This document shows, one piece after another, positions 38,816 through 48,768 of a DNA stretch of 64,000 nucleotides. The position numbers and the translations under genes are program-made. Source of the stretch: Plesiomonas shigelloides. Lineage in GTDB: Bacteria > Pseudomonadota > Gammaproteobacteria > Enterobacterales > CAMTGL01. Where the stretch lies: positions 2,917,773 through 2,981,772 of the forward strand of contig NZ_LT575468.1 of the NCBI RefSeq assembly GCF_900087055.1, given 5' to 3'. How positions within the stretch are numbered: the first letter of the stretch is position 1; every line of letters begins with the position of its first letter. The notes beneath the pieces are model-generated. The model made no database searches, was not told where the DNA came from, and was given only the letters and a program-made list of their open reading frames with translations.

Positions 38816-40180
38816 TTAATGCACTAACTGCGCCAATGCGTGCAGCAGCTTGTCATGGATCCCGCCAAAGCTACCGTTACTCATCACCAGAATATGATCG
38901 CCTGGGCGCACCACACGCATGATCTGCGTGACCAATGCATCCACATCCCCCGCCCAATGGGCTGGCTGTACACAGGCTTCCGCCACTTCAGTCACCAGCC
39001 ACGGGATATTGGTCGGCTGCAACAAGAACACTTCATCGGCGCGCACCAGTGATGGCGCTAAATCTTGCTTTTGCACCCCGAGCTTCATGGTGTTTGAGCG
39101 CGGCTCCAGCACCGCCAGAATACGCGGCGTGCCGCCCACTTTGGCGCGCAGCGCCGACAAGGTGGCCTCAATGGCAGTCGGGTGATGCGCAAAATCGTCG
39201 TACACGGTCACGCCATTGACTTCCCCACGCACTTCAAGGCGACGTCGGGCGTTGATGAATTGGCTCAGCGCGGCACAGGCATGTGACGGCTCAACGCCAA
39301 CATGGCGCGCCGCTGCCAAGGCCATCAGGCCGTTATGCATGTTGTGCTCGCCAACCAATCCCCAATGCACTTCGCCGACATAGTTGCCATCCAGATGCAC
39401 GCTGTATTGCGATGCATCGTGGCACAGTTTCTCGGCATGCCAATGGCCGTCATCGCCAACGGTTTCTTGCTCGCTCCAGCAACCCATCTGCAGCACCGCT
39501 TTCAGATTATGATCGTGCTGCGGGGTGATGATCTTGCCGTTACCCGGCACGATGCGTACCAGATGGTGGAATTGTTTTTGGATCGCTTTGAGATCGTCAA
39601 AGATGTCCGCGTGATCAAATTCCAAGTTATTTAAGATCAAAGTGCGTGGGCTGTAGTGGACAAACTTGGAGCGCTTGTCGAAAAAGGCGCTGTCATACTC
39701 ATCGGCTTCAATAACGAAGAACGGGCTGTTACCCAAACGCGCCGACACACCAAAGTTGCCCGGTACGCCGCCAATCAAAAAGCCTGGTTCGTAACCGCAC
39801 GACTCCAAAATCCACGCCAGCATACCGGCAGTGGTGGTCTTGCCGTGGGTACCGGCCACCGCCAACACCCAACGCTCACCCAGCAGGTGATCGTGCAGCC
39901 ACTGTGGACCGGAGGTGTACGGCAGGTTGTTATTCAGCACGTACTCCACACACGGATTGCCACGCGACATGGCATTGCCGATCACCACGCAATCTGGGCG
40001 TGGCTCGAGCTGCGCCGGATCGTAACCTTCGATAATCTCAATGCCCTGCTCTTGCAGCAACGTGCTCATCGGTGGATAAACATTGGCATCTGAACCGGTC
40101 ACCCGGTGTCCCTGTGCCCGTGCCAGCAGCGCCAGCCCGCCCATAAACGTCCCGCAGATACCTAATATATGAATATGCAT
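38816..40180 (-). CDS. mpl: murein peptide ligase Mpl
   Basis: Mpl joins the recycled tripeptide L-Ala-gamma-D-Glu-meso-DAP to UDP-MurNAc, returning wall material to peptidoglycan synthesis. The 454-residue Mur ligase has an N-terminal Rossmann segment (HILGICGTFMGGLALLA), the ATP-binding VAGTHGKTTT loop, central NNLEFDHADIFDD, and the C-terminal DDFAHHPTAIEATL and EPRSNTMKLG blocks specific to Mpl. It is divergent from fbp, as in E. coli. Confidence 0.98.
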   Translation of the reverse strand: MHIHILGICGTFMGGLALLARAQGHRVTGSDANVYPPMSTLLQEQGIEIIEGYDPAQLEPRPDCVVIGNAMSRGNPCVEYVLNNNLPYTSGPQWLHDHLLGERWVLAVAGTHGKTTTAGMLAWILESCGYEPGFLIGGVPGNFGVSARLGNSPFFVIEADEYDSAFFDKRSKFVHYSPRTLILNNLEFDHADIFDDLKAIQKQFHHLVRIVPGNGKIITPQHDHNLKAVLQMGCWSEQETVGDDGHWHAEKLCHDASQYSVHLDGNYVGEVHWGLVGEHNMHNGLMALAAARHVGVEPSHACAALSQFINARRRLEVRGEVNGVTVYDDFAHHPTAIEATLSALRAKVGGTPRILAVLEPRSNTMKLGVQKQDLAPSLVRADEVFLLQPTNIPWLVTEVAEACVQPAHWAGDVDALVTQIMRVVRPGDHILVMSNGSFGGIHDKLLHALAQLVH

Positions 40181-40297
40181 AACCCATCGGTCCTACAAAA
40201 ATGCGAATACTGGCATTCTACTCTGACCGGCTGACGAGAGGAAATCCTCAACAAAACAGGACAATTGTCCCGATTGCCGCTAAAATTGTGAACAAGT

Positions 40298-40313
40298 ACG
40301 CAAACGTTTGGTT
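40298..40313. promoter_or_regulatory. PurR/LacI-family-like operator upstream of fbp
   Basis: ACGCAAACGTTTGGTT matches the PurR consensus ANGCAANCGNTTNCNT with one mismatch at a fixed position. The inner CAAAC/GTTTG is a perfect palindrome centred on CG, typical of LacI-family sites. It lies about 48 bases before the fbp ATG. The regulator could be PurR or a related LacI-family protein. Confidence 0.5.
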
Positions 40314-40360
40314 TGCGACTGGTCCCAACCCTACATAACTAAAATATCAGGAAGATAACA

Positions 40361-41377
40361 ATGAAAACACTTGGCGAATTTATCGTCGAGAAACAGCAGG
40401 ACTTCCCACACGCGACTGGGGAGCTCACCTCGCTGCTGGCGGCCATCAAACTGGCGGCCAAAATCATCCACCGCGACATCAATAAAGCCGGCTTGGTCGA
40501 TATTCTCGGTGCCAACGGCCTGAGCAACATTCAGGGCGAAAGCCAGATGAAGCTCGATCTGTACGCCAACGAAAAGCTCAAAGCGGCATTGCAAGCCCGT
40601 GGTGAAGTGGCCGGGATCGCCTCCGAAGAAGAGGATGACATCGTGGTGTTCGACGGAGATCGCGGTCGTAACGCCAAGTATGTGGTGCTGATGGATCCGC
40701 TCGACGGCTCCTCCAACATCGATGTCAACGTGTCGGTCGGTACCATTTTCTCGATTTACCGCCGCATCACGCCGATTGGCACTCCAGTGACCCGCGAAGA
40801 CTTCCTGCAACCAGGGAATTGCCAAGTTGCGGCCGGCTATGTGGTTTACGGCTCATCCACCATGTTGGTGTACACCACCGGCTGTGGCGTGCATGGCTTT
40901 ACCTACGATCCGAGCCTCGGGGTCTTTTGCCTGTCACACGAAAGTATCCGCATCCCGCACACCGGCACTATTTACTCGATCAACGAGGGTAACTACATCA
41001 AGTTCCCACTCGGGGTGAAAAAGTACATTAAGTACTGCCAAGATCACGATGCGCCAACCAAGCGCCCGTATACCTCACGCTATATCGGTTCACTGGTTGC
41101 GGATTTCCACCGCAATATGCTCAAAGGCGGGATCTACATCTACCCAAGCACCGCCAACAGCCCGAAAGGGAAATTGCGCCTGCTGTATGAATGCAACCCA
41201 ATGGCCTTCTTGGCGGAGCAAGCCGGTGGCCGCGCCAGTGATGGCGAGCGGCGGATTTTGGATATCGTGCCGTCCGAATTGCACCAGCGCTGCCCGTTCT
41301 TCGTCGGCTCACACGCCATGATGGACGATGCTGAGCGCTTTATGCGCGATTTCCCCGATGCGCCGGCGCCACTCTAA
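40361..41377 (+). CDS. fbp: class I fructose-1,6-bisphosphatase Fbp
   Basis: Fbp hydrolyses fructose-1,6-bisphosphate to fructose-6-phosphate in gluconeogenesis. The 338-residue protein (332 in E. coli) carries metal-site acids in SEEEDDIV and [23 protein letters not shown], and the substrate and signature segment [33 protein letters not shown] precedes ATG 40361. Upstream is a PurR-like box. ppa follows on the same strand after 163 bases. Confidence 0.98.
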   Translation: MKTLGEFIVEKQQDFPHATGELTSLLAAIKLAAKIIHRDINKAGLVDILGANGLSNIQGESQMKLDLYANEKLKAALQARGEVAGIASEEEDDIVVFDGDRGRNAKYVVLMDPLDGSSNIDVNVSVGTIFSIYRRITPIGTPVTREDFLQPGNCQVAAGYVVYGSSTMLVYTTGCGVHGFTYDPSLGVFCLSHESIRIPHTGTIYSINEGNYIKFPLGVKKYIKYCQDHDAPTKRPYTSRYIGSLVADFHRNMLKGGIYIYPSTANSPKGKLRLLYECNPMAFLAEQAGGRASDGERRILDIVPSELHQRCPFFVGSHAMMDDAERFMRDFPDAPAPL

Positions 41378-41540
41378 ATAAAATGCATAACCTGTTAGAG
41401 CCGGTCACCGCCTAACTAGTGTCCCCGATGCATTCCCCCGCAACAGGCTGCGCACGCAGCCTGTTTTGCCTCTGTCTATTTTAACCGGCCTCGCTATAAT
41501 ATTTTCGCTAACGATAACATTTTACAGCAAGGAATTTGAC

Positions 41541-42068
41541 ATGAGCTTAAGCAACGTGCCTGCCGGTAAGAGCCTGCCGGATGACATCTATGTAATCATC
41601 GAAATCCCGGCCAATGCCGATCCGATCAAATACGAAGTGGATAAAGAGTCCGGCGCGCTGTTTGTCGACCGTTTTATGTCCACCCCGATGTTCTACCCAT
41701 GCAACTACGGCTATGTGAACCATACCCTGTCGCTGGATGGCGATCCGGTGGATGTGCTGGTGCCAACCCCGTATCCATTGCAACCAGGCTCAGTGATCCG
41801 CTGCCGCCCCGTTGGCGTGCTGAAGATGACTGACGAGTCAGGTGCCGATGCCAAAGTCGTGGCGGTACCACACAGCAAGCTGACCAAGCAGTACGATCAC
41901 ATTCAGGATGTGAACGATCTGCCTGAATTACTGCGTGCCCAGATCACTCACTTCTTCGAGCGCTACAAAGAGCTGGAAGTCGGTAAATGGGTGAAAGTGG
42001 AAGGTTGGGAAGGCGTGGACGCAGCCAAAGCGGAAATCCAAGAGTCTTTCGCACGCGCGCAAAAATAA
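41541..42068 (+). CDS. ppa: inorganic pyrophosphatase, family I (Ppa)
   Basis: Ppa hydrolyses pyrophosphate with Mg2+, pulling biosynthetic reactions forward, including sulfate activation by CysDN. The 175-residue protein (176 in E. coli) has [16 protein letters not shown], the signature [12 protein letters not shown], and [22 protein letters not shown] precedes ATG 41541; the frame is open upstream but without a ribosome site. It coexists with the unrelated PpaC at 5134-6039. Confidence 0.99.
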   Translation: MSLSNVPAGKSLPDDIYVIIEIPANADPIKYEVDKESGALFVDRFMSTPMFYPCNYGYVNHTLSLDGDPVDVLVPTPYPLQPGSVIRCRPVGVLKMTDESGADAKVVAVPHSKLTKQYDHIQDVNDLPELLRAQITHFFERYKELEVGKWVKVEGWEGVDAAKAEIQESFARAQK

Positions 42069-42080
42069 GTCTTTCGCACG
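42043..42080. repeat. 13-bp direct repeat spanning the ppa stop
   Basis: AGTCTTTCGCACG occurs at 42043-42055 inside the last ppa codons and again at 42068-42080 just after the stop, a 25-base period. It looks like a recent tandem duplication of the gene end. Confidence 0.8.
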
Positions 42081-42092
42081 TAAGCTAAAAAC

Positions 42093-42122
42093 AAAAACAC
42101 CGCCAGTAGGCGGTGTTTTTTT
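42093..42122. terminator. bidirectional terminator between ppa and tamB
   Basis: AAAAACACCGCC, loop AGTA, GGCGGTGTTTTTTT lies between convergent genes. Confidence 0.93.
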
Positions 42123-42171
42123 ATTGTGGCCATCCGCTCGATGCGCAAGCGGATGGCGGCGACGGTGAATG

Positions 42172-45100
42172 TTAGAACTCAAACTGGTAGATCAAATCCA
42201 CCGCCTGATTCAATCCCGACACGGCTTGCAGATACAGACTTGGCATCAAGCGATAACGCAAGGTCAGCTCTGCCAGCGAGTCAAAGATCCCGACCCCGTA
42301 CTTAATCTGCAGACCCGGCATGATATAGCCACTGATCACCACTTGGGAGTTATCTCCCACCCCTTGCGTATCCAGTGCCAGATCGCTGATCCCAAACGCC
42401 TGACCAATTTGCCCTACTAGCTGACTGCTTTGTGACAAGCCAATCCCAATCAAGGCAGAGGTCATCGCGCCGTTATCATTGGAGTTACCGTCATCCAATG
42501 GCTCGCCGCGCAGAATGTAAGACAGCGCTTCGGCCTGTGACATCGACGGCTCCGAGAAGATAGTCATCAGCGGGTTATCCGCCATGCCGGTGACTCGGAT
42601 CCCGGCCACTACATCGTTTTGGATCGATTCTGGGTTACGGATCGCTTCGATGTTCAGCATCGGCTGCGTTGGCGGGCCAACAAACAGCAACTGCCCTTTA
42701 CGGATCACCAAATCCTGCCCGAAGGAGCGGAAGCGGCCATCGGCCAGATACACCTGCCCACGCACTGATGGCCCTTGGGCATTTTGCAGTACGTGCAAGC
42801 TGCCTTTGAGCTGCGCCTTGAGACCAAAGGCATTCAGGCGCACATCATCGCCCAGCCGCACCATCAAGTCGGTATTCACCGCCATCGCAGGATTGCTTTC
42901 GTTGATGGGCTGCAGCTGGTTATTCAGCAACACCAAATCTGACGAGCTATCCACCGCACTTTCCGGCAGGCTATCAACTTCGATACGCGCCCACGGGATG
43001 CGCACCGAGCCAGTCAGCTCCATCGCTTTTGGCGTCGCTCGGAAGGTGAGATCGGGATTAACGTCCAGCCGCACCATCGGTGGCAATGCGATCCGCAGAC
43101 GATTGGCGTTCGCGTTCAGCATCGCGCTCCACTGCTCTGGACGCTGCCAATCCGCCTCACCGGTGAGGTTCAACACCCCTTCCGGCGTTTGCAGCGCACC
43201 GTTCAAGTTCGAGCGCGCACCAGCAAAGCGAATGGTCAGGTTACCGCCGGTAATATCCACCGGCAGCCACGCACCAGTCAGCTGTGGATTTTGCAGCGCC
43301 AACTGACCTTGCAGCAACGGTCTATCCAGCACCCCGCCCAATTGCAGCTGGGCACCGATCATCCCTTCCGCTTTTTCGGTTTTCTCTAGCATCGGCGACA
43401 ACAACGCCAGCGACAGCTGATTAATGTTCACATTACCGCTCAGGCGACGACGTCCCGCCAAGTCACTGATGTTGATTTGGCTATTGAAGCTGCCGTTGTC
43501 TTTAAGTTGTATGTCATTGCTCAGTTGCAAACGGCCATTTTCTAGGCGCAGATTAAGCCCCAACTGACTGATATCAATCGGTAAACGGCGGCCCATCAAC
43601 CACTGGATCACCCGCAGATTGCTGCTACTCAAGTTCGCTCGCACCGTTGGTAAGCCACCATTGGCCTGCCAACGGAACTCCGCTTGGCCCTGCACCACAC
43701 CTTTAACGCGGGTCTCATCGCCGAGTAGCTCTTTGAACATCGCCAGATCCAAACGGCGCAACTGCACGCGCCCTTGGCCGCTAGCACCCGCGGTCATGGT
43801 CTGCGGGATGCACACTTCGGCATTCGGGTTAGTCAGACACAACGGACTGATGCTCACTTGCTGACGGCTATGGGTGTACGCCAGCGCCACCGGCGCTTGC
43901 AGTGTCCATGGCCCCAACGGGGTCTGCGCCTGAGTCTGACTCAAGGTACCGCGCCAGTTCATGCTATTGCGATCGAAGCTGCCGGTTAACCGCAAGCCGG
44001 CCGACACCGGTTCGCCTTGCAGGGTAAAGCGCAGCTGATGTTGCCGCTCGCTACCGCTGGCATCCAGCTGAGCGCGGCTAACGGTCATGTCGCCTTGCAC
44101 CAGATTCTGCAAGTTGATGGCCACGGTGCCCTGAATTTGCGACTGGCTCTTCACATCAGCCTTAGCTTGCAAACGGCCAATGGTCAGGTCTTGCCAACGT
44201 AATCCATTGGCTTGCAGATCCAGATTCACCGCCGGTGTCATCAAGGCTCCGCGCAGCACCACGTTACCGTTAACCTGTCCACCGAGGCCCGGTAACAGGC
44301 CATCTAAGCGCGGCGCGTTAATCTGCGCATCCAGCTTCCACGTATCGCTGATCACACCTTTGGCCTGCAGACGGTTGCCGCCGACATTCATACGCAAATC
44401 AGAGATATTCCACCGGCCAGTGCTGCGGCCACTTAAGACGGCGTTGACGTCCAGCGGCTTATTCAGTGCCTGTCCGGTCAGATTTAAAATCGGTAAATCC
44501 ACCGCCCATGCATCGCCTTGCAACTCCCCTTTGGTGCTTAAACGACCATTGATGCGTGCAGGCCACTCCGGCCACTGCTGCGCAGTGTTGATGCCGGATA
44601 AATTCACATCCGCGCGCCATTTGAGCAGCTTACGCCAAGCCAAGGAGCCTTTGAGCTGGGCCGAGCCTTGCAAGGTATCAAGGCGCAGCAGCGAGATAGC
44701 CACGTGCTCCAAATCACCGGCCGCTTTAAGTGCCACTTTGCCTTGTGGAATGTCTTTACCGCTGTAGCTGGCATTGAGGCTGGCGGTGTAATCACGCGCA
44801 CTGCCAGAAAGCGCCAATGCCACCCCTTGCACCCGATAATCGGGCTCACCTTGCAGCGGCCACACCAGTTTAGGGCTACGTAAGGTCAGCTCTAGCGGCA
44901 AGCCGGCGGTCGCCAGCTCGGTCTGCGCATGCAAGTTAGCTTGCAGCGCGCCACTTAACTCCGCCTGCAACACCAACTTGTCATACAGCGCACCGCTCAA
45001 GGTCGCTTGCAGCTTTTGCGCTGGCCAGTCCGGCAATTTGACCGAGCTCGACAGCTTCAGCTCCAAGGGCCACTTTTGCTGTAACCGAGCATATCCGGTC

Positions 45101-46083
45101 AGTTGTACGTCCCCTTGCGGGGCGCTGACCTGCAATTGCTTGAGGGTAACTTTATTACCTTGGGTGCTGGCACTGATCAGCAGATCATCGATGGTCTGCG
45201 GCGTGCCGGTATCAATCCGCAAATTTTTACCGTGGATCTGCGCAACCTCGATATCCAGCGGGATCACCACTGCCGGTAACTGCGGTAACAACGGAGAAGC
45301 AAACAGCTGTTGCAACATCGCCGCCGGATCGTCGCTCGTCGCCGCTTTCGCATCGCTTGGCGGTGTGGCAGCTGACTTGGCGGCGGCGGCTTTCGCATCA
45401 GAGCTCTTCGTGGTTACCGCTGTGGCTGCTGCGGTCGAATTAGCTGACGTGCCCGCTGTATCTGTAGTCGCAGTGGTTTTCTCTGCAACCGTGCCCTCTT
45501 TTGCCTCTTTCGCGCTGCTCGCCGTATCGGCGGCTGGCGCGGCGAGGATCACCGCCAGATCGTTAAACTCAGTGGGTTGCAGGCTTAACGCCTCACCGCG
45601 CCACTGGGCGCCACTGGTAAAATGGCCCAGAGAGATGCGAGTGCCATCCACCGTCACCTCAACATCATTCAGTTGTAGCAGACGCAATAACAACGGGTAC
45701 GGGGGGCTTAGGCGGGTCAGTGGCTCCGAAGGGGTCGGCTCACTGGCGGGCAACAAGGCGGTGTCCACCGCGACGCGCACTTTATCCACCGTCACCTGAC
45801 GGATACACACTTCACTACGGCGCAAACAGCCTAATTGCAGTTGAAGCAAGGCATCATCCACCGCCACATCGACACCCGGCATCGTAAAGGACACCTGCTG
45901 CAGATGCAGACCGCGGCCCCAGTTACCGGAAAACTCGCCAATATGCAGGCCCGGCACCCAACGGTTGGCCCCATTAACCAACAAACGTAAGCCAGACTCG
46001 GTGCCCAACAACCCCGCCAGCGCCGCAATCAGCACCAGCAGTGTGATCAAAAAGCCAATACTCAGCTTCTTTAACGGATTCAT
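42172..46083 (-). CDS. tamB: translocation and assembly module subunit TamB
   Basis: TamB is an inner-membrane-anchored, periplasm-spanning AsmA-like protein. It partners with TamA and is linked to phospholipid transport to the outer membrane and autotransporter assembly. The 1303-residue protein has one N-terminal membrane anchor (LSIGFLITLLVLIAALAGL), a long beta-helical groove region, and the C-terminal DUF490/TamB domain (VRGQVYLADGRFRSFGQDL, ILRGEPLDDG, ending in aromatic YQFEF). Residues about 182-255 are a low-complexity Ala/Thr/Ser/Lys insert, which likely explains the extra length over E. coli (1259). Its start overlaps the tamA stop (ATGA). Confidence 0.96.
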   Translation of the reverse strand: MNPLKKLSIGFLITLLVLIAALAGLLGTESGLRLLVNGANRWVPGLHIGEFSGNWGRGLHLQQVSFTMPGVDVAVDDALLQLQLGCLRRSEVCIRQVTVDKVRVAVDTALLPASEPTPSEPLTRLSPPYPLLLRLLQLNDVEVTVDGTRISLGHFTSGAQWRGEALSLQPTEFNDLAVILAAPAADTASSAKEAKEGTVAEKTTATTDTAGTSANSTAAATAVTTKSSDAKAAAAKSAATPPSDAKAATSDDPAAMLQQLFASPLLPQLPAVVIPLDIEVAQIHGKNLRIDTGTPQTIDDLLISASTQGNKVTLKQLQVSAPQGDVQLTGYARLQQKWPLELKLSSSVKLPDWPAQKLQATLSGALYDKLVLQAELSGALQANLHAQTELATAGLPLELTLRSPKLVWPLQGEPDYRVQGVALALSGSARDYTASLNASYSGKDIPQGKVALKAAGDLEHVAISLLRLDTLQGSAQLKGSLAWRKLLKWRADVNLSGINTAQQWPEWPARINGRLSTKGELQGDAWAVDLPILNLTGQALNKPLDVNAVLSGRSTGRWNISDLRMNVGGNRLQAKGVISDTWKLDAQINAPRLDGLLPGLGGQVNGNVVLRGALMTPAVNLDLQANGLRWQDLTIGRLQAKADVKSQSQIQGTVAINLQNLVQGDMTVSRAQLDASGSERQHQLRFTLQGEPVSAGLRLTGSFDRNSMNWRGTLSQTQAQTPLGPWTLQAPVALAYTHSRQQVSISPLCLTNPNAEVCIPQTMTAGASGQGRVQLRRLDLAMFKELLGDETRVKGVVQGQAEFRWQANGGLPTVRANLSSSNLRVIQWLMGRRLPIDISQLGLNLRLENGRLQLSNDIQLKDNGSFNSQINISDLAGRRRLSGNVNINQLSLALLSPMLEKTEKAEGMIGAQLQLGGVLDRPLLQGQLALQNPQLTGAWLPVDITGGNLTIRFAGARSNLNGALQTPEGVLNLTGEADWQRPEQWSAMLNANANRLRIALPPMVRLDVNPDLTFRATPKAMELTGSVRIPWARIEVDSLPESAVDSSSDLVLLNNQLQPINESNPAMAVNTDLMVRLGDDVRLNAFGLKAQLKGSLHVLQNAQGPSVRGQVYLADGRFRSFGQDLVIRKGQLLFVGPPTQPMLNIEAIRNPESIQNDVVAGIRVTGMADNPLMTIFSEPSMSQAEALSYILRGEPLDDGNSNDNGAMTSALIGIGLSQSSQLVGQIGQAFGISDLALDTQGVGDNSQVVISGYIMPGLQIKYGVGIFDSLAELTLRYRLMPSLYLQAVSGLNQAVDLIYQFEF

Positions 46084-47804
46084 AACTCAGGCCCCAGTGC
46101 TATGTAAATTTCCACGCCAGAGCTACCTTTGGCTAACGGATGGGCAATATCAAAACGAACCGGACCGAGTGGTGAGGCCCAGCGCACCCCCATCCCGACC
46201 CCAGATTTCAGATCTTCTGGAATAAACTTGTTAGTGGCATAACCGGTGTCATAGAACATCGCGCCCCACCAGTTGCCGGTAAAGTTGTACTGGTATTCCA
46301 GCGAGCCGGTCGCCATACGCGATGCACCAGTGAGCTTGCCTTCGCTATCGACCGGAGAGATGGATTTGTATTTATAACCGCGAATACTGCGATCGCCACC
46401 GGCGAAGAAACGCAATGACGGCGGGACTTTGTCAAAATCGCTGCTCTCTAACCATCCGGCTTCCGCTCTTGCCACAAAACGGTGCTTAGAGGCATAGGTG
46501 CGGATCCACGTACTGCGCGCTTGTAACTGCAGCATATCGATATCGGACAACCACGCGGTGTTAGCATAGTTAATGCTGAACACTTCCGAGTCCCCCCAAT
46601 ACGGCATCAAACCACCGCGCGAACGGGTGCGGGCAAACTGAACGCCCGGATACAGCAAGAAGGTATCGTGCTCTTGCAGACCTTGTTCGAATCGGCTGTA
46701 ACTGACGTTCATGGTTAAGTTACGCTGCCAGCCCGAAGAAACATTCCAGAACGCACCAACCGAAGCCGACAGCGACTGCTCATTGGTATCGTTATGGTTT
46801 TCGGCGTTATAGGCGGTGGTTAAGGTATAGAATTTTTGCAGCGGGCTCTCTTTGGTCGGAATACGGTAACCAAACTCCACTGATTGCTCTGGCTGGGAAT
46901 AACGCACCAGCGTTTCCATGCTGTGTCCAAGGGCATTCACCCACGGTTTACGCCAGCGCATACTGGTTCGTACCCCGATATCGGTGGCAAAGCCCAGCCC
47001 CAATTCCACGTTGTTCGGCGCTCTTGGCGTCACCGTCACAAACAGCGGCAACTCCATGTTCTCACCCACTTTGGCAAACTGTGGGTCAATCACAATGTTG
47101 CGATACCAGTTGGTTTCCGACAGATTCTGGTTAAATTGCGCCAACGTCGCCGCCAAATACGGCTCGCCCACTTTGAACGGGATCAAGCCCTGCAGACGGT
47201 TTTCCCGGATTTGCGAGCCGGTAAAGGTCACCTCACCAAAGCGATAACGTCGGCCACTGTCAAATTGGATATTCCAAAAGGCCTCGTGCAGACCTGTAGC
47301 CACTTTTAGCTGGCTGACTTTTAAATCCGCCTTAAAGTAGCCACGCTCTAACGCTAACGAGCGCAAGCGGCTACGAAAGGCATCAAAATCGCCCTGATTT
47401 AAAATCGAACCAATTTTGGGTGTCGTCGTCAGCAGTTCGGTAAACGCCGGGTCTTGCCGCGCTTCCCCGATCAATTCGATATTGATGGCTTTAATTCTGA
47501 CCGGCTCACCCGGATTGACGTGCGCCACCAGCAAGGAGCGCAAAGGGGCACTGCGCGGGATCAGCTCGAAGCGGATTTCGGGGTCAAAATAGCCCAGCGC
47601 TTTCAGACCATCTTCAATCCCAGTGCGAACTCGCCGTTTAAAGCGCGCATTGGCCGCGACCTCATCATCTTTAATGGTGGACAAGTGCGCACGCACGTTA
47701 CGCTGCAACTCTCCGCTCAGCCCCTCTATCTGCAGTTTCACGGCGGCCATCGCCGGCACCGAGATAAGAGACAAGAATAAGAAGGTCCATAATTTTTTGC
47801 GCAC
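46080..47804 (-). CDS. tamA: translocation and assembly module subunit TamA
   Basis: TamA is an Omp85-family outer-membrane barrel working with TamB. The 574-residue precursor has a signal peptide (KKLWTFLFLSLISVPAMA-A), three POTRA domains (about 22-260) and a 16-strand barrel with the conserved FFAGGDRSIRGYKYKSISP lid motif and C-terminal GPVRFDIAHPL. Translation appears to start at GTG 47804: no ATG is in frame nearby and GGGG lies upstream. It is divergent from msrA, as in E. coli. Confidence 0.96.
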   Translation of the reverse strand: MRKKLWTFLFLSLISVPAMAAVKLQIEGLSGELQRNVRAHLSTIKDDEVAANARFKRRVRTGIEDGLKALGYFDPEIRFELIPRSAPLRSLLVAHVNPGEPVRIKAINIELIGEARQDPAFTELLTTTPKIGSILNQGDFDAFRSRLRSLALERGYFKADLKVSQLKVATGLHEAFWNIQFDSGRRYRFGEVTFTGSQIRENRLQGLIPFKVGEPYLAATLAQFNQNLSETNWYRNIVIDPQFAKVGENMELPLFVTVTPRAPNNVELGLGFATDIGVRTSMRWRKPWVNALGHSMETLVRYSQPEQSVEFGYRIPTKESPLQKFYTLTTAYNAENHNDTNEQSLSASVGAFWNVSSGWQRNLTMNVSYSRFEQGLQEHDTFLLYPGVQFARTRSRGGLMPYWGDSEVFSINYANTAWLSDIDMLQLQARSTWIRTYASKHRFVARAEAGWLESSDFDKVPPSLRFFAGGDRSIRGYKYKSISPVDSEGKLTGASRMATGSLEYQYNFTGNWWGAMFYDTGYATNKFIPEDLKSGVGMGVRWASPLGPVRFDIAHPLAKGSSGVEIYIALGPEL

Positions 47805-47941
47805 AAATACCCCAACGGTGATAACGTTGATTAAATAAAAGTCAGCCGATGCCTTGTCGACAGCGCCCTGCGCACTCCCGCGCCGCTTTAGCGATGTCTA
47901 AAATAAACAACAATGTCATAACGAAAGTTACGGGGAATTTT

Positions 47942-48583
47942 ATGACTTATGCACACCAACACACAATCATTAATCCAGAACAGGCGTTACCCGGCCGCTC
48001 ACAGCCACTGCCGCATCATCAGCAGCACGCCATCTTAGGTCTTCCGTTACAACCTATTATCCCAGAACATTATGCCACGGCTTATTTTGCGATGGGCTGT
48101 TTCTGGGGTGTTGAACGCTTATTCTGGCAGCAACCGGGGGTGTATCACACCAGCGTCGGCTACATGGGCGGCTATACGCCAAACCCGACCTATCAAGAAG
48201 TGTGTACCGGCTTAACCGGTCATGCCGAGGCGGTACGGGTAATTTTTGATCCCGCCAGCATAAGTTACGCCGAGCTGCTGCAATTGTTCTGGGAGCGCCA
48301 TGATCCCACTCAGGGAATGCGCCAAGGCAATGATCTCGGCACCCAGTACCGCTCAGCCCTCTATACTTGTGATGAGGCCCAGCAACAGCAAGCCGAGCAA
48401 AGTGCGCGCCACTATCAGCAAGCGCTAGCTGCTGCGGGACATCCCAATGCCATCAGTACCGAAATTCGCGCCGCAGGCCCGTTTTATCTGGCGGAAGATG
48501 AACACCAGCAATATTTGTTTAAACATCCGCATGGATACTGTGGCCTAGGTGGGACCGGCATTTGTTTTCCGGCAGGCGGTTGA
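47942..48583 (+). CDS. msrA: peptide methionine sulfoxide reductase MsrA
   Basis: MsrA reduces methionine-S-sulfoxide in proteins and protects against oxidative damage. The 213-residue protein has the catalytic GCFWG motif (52-56) in [14 protein letters not shown], the substrate region [18 protein letters not shown], and recycling cysteines near the C-terminus ([11 protein letters not shown]). ATG 47942 has GGGGAA upstream and matches the E. coli length (212). The upstream in-frame Met codons lie in the tamA/msrA promoter space and are rejected. Confidence 0.97.
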   Translation: MTYAHQHTIINPEQALPGRSQPLPHHQQHAILGLPLQPIIPEHYATAYFAMGCFWGVERLFWQQPGVYHTSVGYMGGYTPNPTYQEVCTGLTGHAEAVRVIFDPASISYAELLQLFWERHDPTQGMRQGNDLGTQYRSALYTCDEAQQQQAEQSARHYQQALAAAGHPNAISTEIRAAGPFYLAEDEHQQYLFKHPHGYCGLGGTGICFPAGG

Positions 48584-48643
48584 CAGCGCGCCTAGCTTCT
48601 GACTCGGCGGACAGCTATACTGCTTAGGTTGTTTAAGTTGGTT

Positions 48644-48659
48644 ACTTTGTCTACAAAGT
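48644..48659. promoter_or_regulatory. 16-base palindrome upstream of ytfL
   Basis: ACTTTGT-CT-ACAAAGT is a perfect inverted repeat with 7-base arms about 110 bases before the ytfL start. A TATACT -10-like element lies just upstream, at 48616-48621. An operator is likely, but I do not recognise the regulator. A short GCCCG/CGGGC stem lies closer to the gene, near 48726. Confidence 0.4.
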
Positions 48660-48768
48660 GGCTGCGATACTGGATCTTGTAGTAGGGATCATGGTGCGCA
48701 TGACTTTAGTATCGACAACTATAAGGCCCGGTCATGCGGGCTATCATTACAGTTAAGGTCTCGTGAGA

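Noticed and set aside
40285-40307. CRP site in the fbp promoter (TGTGA-N6-ACGCA)
   Set aside because: Only one half site is good; the second matches three of five positions.
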